From: Ruminococcaceae bacterium UBA5391
GTDB lineage: Bacteria > Bacillota > Clostridia > Oscillospirales > Acutalibacteraceae
Assembly: GCA_002410755.1 (NCBI GenBank)
Contig: DHOL01000027.1
Coordinates: forward strand, 1-19,864
DNA: 19,864 nt
Direction: 5' to 3'
This document shows positions 16,031 to 19,864 of this stretch, piece after piece. A program made the position numbers and the translations under genes. A model generated the notes under the pieces. That model saw only the letters and a program-made list of their open reading frames with translations, did not search any database and was not told the DNA's origin. Within the stretch, counting starts at the first letter, position 1; each line of letters begins with the position of its first letter.

Positions 16031-16291
16031 ATGCAGAAATTTGACCATACCGTCAGGGATCCGGAAGGAATTCATGCACGACCGGCGGGCCTCCTTGTTA
16101 AATGCGCACAATCATGCAGCTCGAAGGTTACCATTGTGGCGGCAAGCGGAAAATCAGCGGATGCAAAACGCCTTTTTGCCGTTATGGGGCTGGGTGTCAA
16201 GCAGAATGACCGGATTACCTTTACGGTAGAAGGCTCAGAAGAGAGTGCGGACTGCGAAAAACTAAAGGCCTTTTGTAAGGAAAGCCTGTAA
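16031..16291 (+). CDS. HPr family phosphocarrier protein with Arg at the Ser46 position
   Basis: This 86-aa protein is an HPr paralogue of the phosphotransferase system. The active-site motif GIHARPAG carries His15 and Arg17, so phosphotransfer from Enzyme I is possible. In the second motif, aligned with KSIMGVMSLG of B. subtilis HPr, it reads KRLFAVMGLG. The regulatory serine phosphorylated by HPr kinase is therefore Arg46. It should not take part in CcpA-linked catabolite repression but could carry phosphate. It starts at the base after the yhfW stop, with GAAAGGAGC upstream, as the last gene of the cluster. The natural partner candidate is the PRD protein at the front of the cluster, and possibly YhfU. 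Confidence 0.9.
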   Translation: MQKFDHTVRDPEGIHARPAGLLVKCAQSCSSKVTIVAASGKSADAKRLFAVMGLGVKQNDRITFTVEGSEESADCEKLKAFCKESL

Positions 16292-16305
16292 GGGACACAG
16301 GCTTT
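16281..16305 (+). terminator. Possible terminator hairpin after the HPr gene
   Basis: A perfect 9-bp stem AAAGCCTGT / ACAGGCTTT with a 7-nt loop spans the HPr stop codon. It marks the end of the cluster but is followed by ATCAGATAT rather than a T-run, so it is weak as an intrinsic terminator. Confidence 0.4.
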
Positions 16306-16476
16306 ATCAGATATGATATACCATTTTATAATTTCATACATTATGATTTGCAGTCTGTATTTCTGCTCAGAAAATCGTGTTGCATCACTGTAAAAAATGA
16401 CGCTTCCTTTCTCTTGCTATACCATTTATTCCCTTCACTTAGAAGAATTTGCACTGATGTTTTATAAAACTTGCTT

Positions 16477-17028
16477 TTATTTTGTGTCCCATATTTCAGG
16501 AAATCGATCGGATATAAATTTACTATAACTTGAATCGGGGTCGTTATGGAGATTCCATGTCGCTATCTCTTCAGATATCATCTTTTTGGCAAATTGGCGT
16601 TGCGTTTCTGTCAACGTCTTAAATCTAGTAATACGTAGTTTACCATTCTGTTCCTGTTCTAAAAACCATTCATACATATCTTTAATCTTTATAACTGAAC
16701 ATACTGGTACTGGTTGTTCACATACATAAGCACAATTTATATTCGTTGGATTTTCAATATTGTTTATTTCAATACATTGGTAAATATATCCCGATTTACT
16801 CTTGTAGACATCTTCCATTGCATTTTCATAATATTCCGTATAGCATGGCAGTCCATTTTTATCGAAACCATAAGGGAACCAATTATTTGGCCTTTTTACA
16901 ATATGAACCGTGTAAAAAGCTGCAACAACTAAGTTGGTAGAAAAATAGATATATGGTTTACCGTGTTCAGACTGAAATGGCTTTAGTTCATGCAAACCTC
17001 CTATTGAGGTGCCATGATAAAAATCCAT
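16477..17028 (-). CDS. Orphan protein with ADP-ribosyltransferase-like N-terminus
   Basis: This 183-aa AT-rich gene is not one I can name. The start MDFYHGTSIGGLHELKP, then YIYFSTN (about 26-32) resemble the His-Gly and Tyr-containing strands of ADP-ribosyltransferase/RNA 2'-phosphotransferase-like folds, which use H-Y-x triads; His5 and Tyr28 are the candidates. The rest (about 80-183) is mixed and charged, with no membrane segment. The ATG at 17028 is chosen because the family I recall begins at this motif. A GTG at 17070 would add 14 residues, and neither start has a perfect site. Low GC against the neighbours suggests transfer. It is preceded by one copy of the hairpin/leader repeat described elsewhere. 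Confidence 0.6.
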   Translation of the reverse strand: MDFYHGTSIGGLHELKPFQSEHGKPYIYFSTNLVVAAFYTVHIVKRPNNWFPYGFDKNGLPCYTEYYENAMEDVYKSKSGYIYQCIEINNIENPTNINCAYVCEQPVPVCSVIKIKDMYEWFLEQEQNGKLRITRFKTLTETQRQFAKKMISEEIATWNLHNDPDSSYSKFISDRFPEIWDTK

Positions 17029-17085
17029 TTTTTTATTCACATCCCCAAATAGTACCTTTTGTGTTTTCACACAATCTGCTCATAT

Positions 17086-17164
17086 ATAATCCGAAGTAAG
17101 TGTATCACAAAATTGTAAAACAAGCGAGAGGTTCAGTCTAAAGGACTAATCCTCTCGCTTTTGG
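17086..17164. repeat. Hairpin-plus-leader repeat, copy 1
   Basis: This module contains ATAATCCGAAGTAAGTG (17086-17102), a TATCA-like stretch and a hairpin at 17124-17158 with outer arms GCGAGAGG/CCTCTCGC, ending CTTTTGG. It lies just upstream of the ART-like gene and about 95 bp downstream of the GNAT gene. It is homologous to copy 2 at 17816-17906 but about 10 bp shorter, and its hairpin stem carries mismatches in the inner part. The hairpin probably terminates the GNAT transcript (TTGTTTT on the minus strand), and the rest is leader for the next gene. Confidence 0.75.
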
Positions 17165-17258
17165 CATATCCGGTCAAAAAAATATCACTCATCATATGAA
17201 ATGCTTAGGAAAACCTCTAAAAACAATATGATTATTGTCAGAGCCTTGCTTATTATGC

Positions 17259-17792
17259 TCAGTATGTAAAGTATTCTTCGCTTAAAATCGCGTAGCAAAG
17301 ACGATCGACTTTTTTCCCATTCAGATATACGGCCTTTTTTTCCCGGCCTTCCAATTTAAAGCCGCATTTTTCCAAACATTTTTGAGCACCGATATTTGGT
17401 CCTAATGTATTAGCGCTAATTCGCTCAATTCCCTTGTACCGAAACCCATATTCAAGCATAAGATTAACTGCTTGTTGTCCATAACCTTTTGAGCGATATT
17501 CAAGCTTTTGTATCCCCATACCAATAGTACATTTTCGGTTTGCCCTATCTATATCCTGCAGAGCAACGTCTCCAATGACAGTTCCGTCATTCAAGAATAT
17601 TCCCAATCTTATATTGGAAACGCCTTGTCGTTTTTGAATATCATCAAACCAAGCGTCTGCCTTTTCAATCGAATGTCCTAAATTTAATTCTTCACATGGA
17701 TTATTAAAATCAAATTCAAAATCAGCCCAAAGCTTTTTGCAGTCAGCTCTCTCCAGAGTATCAAGGTATATATTTTTCCCTTTTAATCTCAT
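17259..17792 (-). CDS. GNAT family N-acetyltransferase (RimJ/RimL type)
   Basis: This 177-aa protein is a GNAT acetyltransferase. It opens with MRLKGKNIYLDTLERAD, typical of the RimJ/RimL subfamily. The acetyl-CoA pyrophosphate loop is YRSKGYGQQAV (R100, G103, G105), followed by a helix and NTLGPNIGAQKCLEKCGFKLEG, the conserved C-terminal part. The substrate could be a ribosomal protein, an amino sugar or an antibiotic, and it is not readable from sequence. AGGAAGGTG precedes the ATG. Base composition is clearly AT-richer than the flanking core genes. It lies between the two copies of the hairpin repeat and next to a tRNA gene, which suggests recent acquisition. Confidence 0.88.
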   Translation of the reverse strand: MRLKGKNIYLDTLERADCKKLWADFEFDFNNPCEELNLGHSIEKADAWFDDIQKRQGVSNIRLGIFLNDGTVIGDVALQDIDRANRKCTIGMGIQKLEYRSKGYGQQAVNLMLEYGFRYKGIERISANTLGPNIGAQKCLEKCGFKLEGREKKAVYLNGKKVDRLCYAILSEEYFTY

Positions 17793-17815
17793 GGCTTCAC
17801 CTTCCTGTACTATAA

Positions 17816-17906
17816 ATAATCCAAAGTAAGTGAAGTAAAGTATATCATATAATTAATTACGAAACAAGCGAGAGGATCAGTCTTTGTGACTGATCCTCTC
17901 GCTTTT
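17816..17906. repeat. Hairpin-plus-leader repeat, copy 2 (tRNA terminator)
   Basis: This copy contains ATAATCCAAAGTAAGTG (17816-17832), an extra AT-rich 10 bp or so, and a perfect 15-bp hairpin at 17868-17902 with arms GCGAGAGGATCAGTC and GACTGATCCTCTCGC and a 5-nt loop. It sits directly downstream of tRNA-Arg and upstream of the GNAT gene on the minus strand. On that strand it is followed by TTGTTTCG, so it is likely the tRNA terminator; TTTT on the plus side makes it bidirectional. On the minus strand TTGTTT, 17 bp, TATACT may be the GNAT promoter. Confidence 0.75.
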
Positions 17907-17908
17907 GG

Positions 17909-17983
17909 TCCGCCCGGAGGGATTCGAACCCCCGGCCTTCAGAATCGGAATCTGCTGCTATATCCAGACTTAGCTACGGGCGG
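17909..17983 (-). tRNA. tRNA-Arg (anticodon CCG)
   Basis: On the minus strand this folds as a tRNA: acceptor CCGCCCG/CGGGCGG, D-arm GCTA...TAGC with GG in the loop, anticodon loop TTCCGAT giving CCG, and T-arm GGGGG TTCGAAT CCCTC, with discriminator A. The CCG anticodon reads CGG, hence arginine. The outermost anticodon-stem pair is a G-A mismatch, and position 43 could be unpaired. CCA is not encoded. It has its own strong promoter and the hairpin terminator. Confidence 0.88.
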
Positions 17984-17994
17984 ATAGCAAAATT

Positions 17995-18022
17995 ATTATA
18001 GCACGGTTCCGATAAAAGTCAA
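17995..18022 (-). promoter_or_regulatory. Promoter of tRNA-Arg
   Basis: On the minus strand TTGACT (18017-18022), 16 bp spacer and TATAAT (17995-18000) with an extended -10 TGC lie just upstream of the tRNA 5' end. Transcription would begin within about 5 nt of the mature tRNA. Confidence 0.7.
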
Positions 18023-18047
18023 ACAGGAATCAACTGAAAAAACAGTA

Positions 18048-18920
18048 TTAGCGTTGTGTGCCGAAAAAGAACAGTGCAATGGTACCGGGGCCAGAATGAG
18101 CGCCGATAACCGGACCGACGCTGTTGATGATGATATTTTTCACGCCAAAACGGCGCTTGACTTCCAACGCAATATATTCTGCGTCTTCCGGCGCATCTCC
18201 GTGGCTGACAAAAACCGTCTGATTTTCCGGTTCGATGGCTGTCTGCGCCATCTTATCCAGTAGAGCATTTAAAGCGGCCCGGCGGCCGCGCACTTTCCCT
18301 ACGGCAGCAAGATGGCCGGAATCGTCCATGTGCATGACGGGCTTGATGTTCAGCATCCCGCCGAACAGTGCGGTGGCTGCGCTGATGCGGCCGCCCCGGC
18401 GGAGAAAGCCAAGATCGTCCACTGTAAACCAGTGACACATCTTTAGTTTATTATCTTCCAGCCAATCGCGTACTTCTGCTATGCCTTTTCCAGCTTTCTG
18501 CCGCAGCGCGGCGTAATAGACCAGCATTCCCTGACCAAGAGAGGCAGCAAGCGTATCTACGCAGAAAACCTTCCGCTCCGGATATTTTTCCGCAAGCTCC
18601 CGGCATGCAACACGTGCAGCGCTACAGGTGCCGGAAAGCCCTGAGGAAAATGCAGCAGTCAGCACATCTTTCCCTTTCTTCAGGAGCGGTTCAATCGCAC
18701 CGGTAAAAGCATCGGCGTTGACGGCGGCTGTTTTAGCCATATGGCCTGCACGCAGCTCGGTGTAAAGCTGATGGATTGAAAATTCATGCCCATCAAGGTA
18801 ATTGCGGTACTCTTTTCCACCTATGGTAAAAGAAAGCGGTAAGACCGTTAGCCCAAGCTTTTCCGCACAACTTGCCGGCAAATCGCAGGAAGAATCCGTC
18901 ACAATTGTAAAATCATCCAT
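18048..18920 (-). CDS. DegV family fatty-acid-binding protein
   Basis: This 290-aa protein is a typical DegV/FakB-type protein. Seen: the N-terminal strand with TDSSCDLP (8-15), GGKEYRNYLDG for the early DegV region, FSSGLSGTCSAA (91-102) with the serine/threonine that bind the fatty-acid carboxylate, and GRISAATALFGGMLNIKPV in the second domain. It ends with GPVIGAHSGPG, conserved in the family. DegV proteins bind fatty acids and present them to the FakA kinase, giving acyl-phosphate for phospholipid synthesis. No fakA is nearby, as is usual for lone degV genes. GAGGAG precedes the ATG. It sits alone between a tRNA and a prophage segment. Confidence 0.93.
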   Translation of the reverse strand: MDDFTIVTDSSCDLPASCAEKLGLTVLPLSFTIGGKEYRNYLDGHEFSIHQLYTELRAGHMAKTAAVNADAFTGAIEPLLKKGKDVLTAAFSSGLSGTCSAARVACRELAEKYPERKVFCVDTLAASLGQGMLVYYAALRQKAGKGIAEVRDWLEDNKLKMCHWFTVDDLGFLRRGGRISAATALFGGMLNIKPVMHMDDSGHLAAVGKVRGRRAALNALLDKMAQTAIEPENQTVFVSHGDAPEDAEYIALEVKRRFGVKNIIINSVGPVIGAHSGPGTIALFFFGTQR

Positions 18921-18950
18921 AATAGCTCCTCAGAAATTAGAATTTCATTT

Positions 18951-18979
18951 ATCATAGCACATGATATGGTTTTTATAAA
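18951..18979 (-). promoter_or_regulatory. Promoter candidate of degV
   Basis: On the minus strand TTTATA (18974-18979), 17 bp and TATGAT (18951-18956) with TGC before it (extended -10) sit about 30 bp upstream of the degV ATG. The -35 box is weak. Confidence 0.45.
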
Positions 18980-19482
18980 TGTATAACATAGATCATTATA
19001 AGCTTATTATATTCTATATAACTATATTATCTGGAATAATAACGAAAGAAGAATTGTGAATAATTCTATTTTGCCCGGATTTTAAGCTTCAATGCGGTTT
19101 ATCAGTGGATTTTCAGGCAACATAGAATTCCCTTTTTACCCATATCCTTTCGTCTGTGCTTTTTCTGCCTTACGGAGCTGTTCCTTTCACAGAAAATCGT
19201 CATTTTGGAACGCAACAAGTACCCCTTTTCCGCAGTTGCTTCCAGGGATCCACCTCGTCTTAGTTCGGAATAAACGCGCTTTGCTAAAATCACATTGATG
19301 GGAAGCCTTTTTACCAAGTAACTTCCGGGTTAAATCGACGATATCCATTACCAGCAGTTACTGTATTTGTGCAGCACCACAGATCATTGCAAAAGTTAAT
19401 AAAAATCAAAAAATTCCCTAAAATTGCCCTCCGGCAGGAAATCACTGCACTGGTAGGCAGGCTTGGTGAAAGGAGGTTTTTC
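18980..19482. other. Gene-poor spacer between degV and prophage genes
   Basis: About 500 bp hold no gene I can support. A minus-strand ORF of 71 codons (19102-19317) has no recognisable domain and no clear ribosome binding site. AT-rich sequence at 18960-19060 precedes more GC-balanced sequence, perhaps a junction where phage DNA begins, but I could not find an attachment site by eye. Confidence 0.45.
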
Positions 19483-19809
19483 ATGGCAGAAACCAAAAAA
19501 GCGCAGCGTAAGAAGACGGACTGTATCGTCAGCGGTTACCGGAAACTTGCATTTGGCAAAGTAAATGATGCAGTGCGTCTCATGTTCCCTGAAGGGCTGA
19601 CGCAGGATGAGATTAAAAAATTGGACCTTACAAGCGTTGCGGAGCTAAAACAGACGAAAGACGGGCTGGAAATCAAATTCTACGACCGTATGAAGGCGCT
19701 GGAGTGCCTGAAAACCCTTGAGGAAAACGCGGACGAGAAGTCGCCGCTGTACCGTGCCCTGATTGAGAGCGTAGCAAAGCCGGGGGGGCCGCCGGATGAT
19801 GAAAATTGA
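19483..19809 (+). CDS. Phage terminase small-subunit-like protein
   Basis: This 108-aa protein starts MAETKKAQRKKTD, with AAGGAGG upstream of the ATG. Its body KLAFGKVNDAVRLMF and the segment EIKFYDRMKALECLKTL resemble the C-terminal part of phage terminase small subunits, in which a D-x-x-KALE-x-L helix follows a beta hairpin. An N-terminal helix-turn-helix, usual in longer small terminases, is absent, so it may be a short class. The main support is context: its end overlaps the start of a terminase-like large subunit. That makes this the left side of a prophage packaging module. An upstream extension of 38 codons exists but has no ribosome binding site. Confidence 0.62.
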   Translation: MAETKKAQRKKTDCIVSGYRKLAFGKVNDAVRLMFPEGLTQDEIKKLDLTSVAELKQTKDGLEIKFYDRMKALECLKTLEENADEKSPLYRALIESVAKPGGPPDDEN

Positions 19810-19864
19810 ACCTTTTTCCCCCAGGCAGCTCTGTGCCCTAAACTGGTGGTGCCCCGGCAGCCCG
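19796..19864 (+). CDS. Phage terminase large subunit, N-terminal fragment
   Basis: The last 23 codons of the window read MMKIEPFSPRQLCALNWWCP and then GSP, overlapping the previous stop by 14 bp. F-S-P-x-Q followed by a double Trp is the usual opening of PBSX-type terminase large subunits, the ATPase/nuclease motor that packages phage DNA. The gene runs off the window, so ATPase motifs cannot be checked. A second ATG one codon later is equally possible. Confidence 0.6.
   Translation, partial: MMKIEPFSPRQLCALNWWCPGSP

Noticed and set aside
19102..19317. 71-codon minus-strand ORF upstream of the prophage genes
   Set aside because: No clear ribosome binding site or domain; basic composition could be chance.
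1..19864. CRISPR arrays, insertion sequences or transposase genes
   Set aside because: I saw no regularly spaced repeats, transposase motifs or terminal inverted repeats. The only direct repeat is the two-copy hairpin module near the tRNA.

Overview
The window comes from a Firmicute, most likely a class Clostridia gut or anaerobe-type genome (Oscillospiraceae-like is my best guess). This rests on strong AGGAGG-type ribosome binding sites, TTG starts, a XpaC-TelA pair, DegV, a MarR plus heterodimeric ABC exporter operon, and moderate GC in the core genes. The species cannot be fixed from the sequence.

Layout. (1) The 3' end of a 5S rRNA gene and its terminator (1-130) close an rRNA operon. 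About 700 bp without a convincing gene follows. (2) A minus-strand xpaC-telA (yaaN-like) operon spans 898-3275, with a consensus extended -10 promoter. (3) Divergently, a MarR regulator and two overlapping ABC exporter half-transporters (3476-7426) form one operon. Its promoter sits between two copies of a TTCATnnGGTACC operator-like element. A 61-aa minus-strand small protein follows. (4) The centrepiece, 7964-16291, is a complete Gram-positive version of the enigmatic E. coli yhf cluster. The order is yhfZ (GntR-type regulator), a stand-alone PRD protein (yhfY-like), yhfU, yhfT (transporter), an unexplained 566-bp gap, php/yhfV (phosphotriesterase-like hydrolase), yhfS (PLP enzyme), yhfX (alanine-racemase-fold PLP enzyme), yhfW (phosphopentomutase-like) and an HPr-like phosphocarrier. 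The HPr keeps His15 but has Arg where the regulatory Ser46 should be. (5) An AT-rich accessory patch (about 16310-17906) holds an ADP-ribosyltransferase-like orphan and a GNAT acetyltransferase. Each is preceded by a copy of the same hairpin-plus-leader module, and the patch abuts a tRNA-Arg(CCG) gene. (6) A degV gene is followed by the start of a prophage packaging module: a terminase small-subunit-like gene and the first 23 codons of a terminase large subunit, cut by the window edge.

How the genes may work together. The yhf-type cluster looks like an uptake-and-catabolism operon. YhfT (with YhfU) would import a substrate. Php, YhfS, YhfX and YhfW would hydrolyse it, transform its amino or chiral centre and isomerise a phosphate. 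YhfZ, the PRD protein and the dedicated HPr would control it. The pairing of a dedicated HPr with a two-histidine PRD protein suggests a private phosphorelay. YhfU/YhfT may be a PTS-like pair. The substrate is unknown, and this is the best candidate for an undescribed system in the window.
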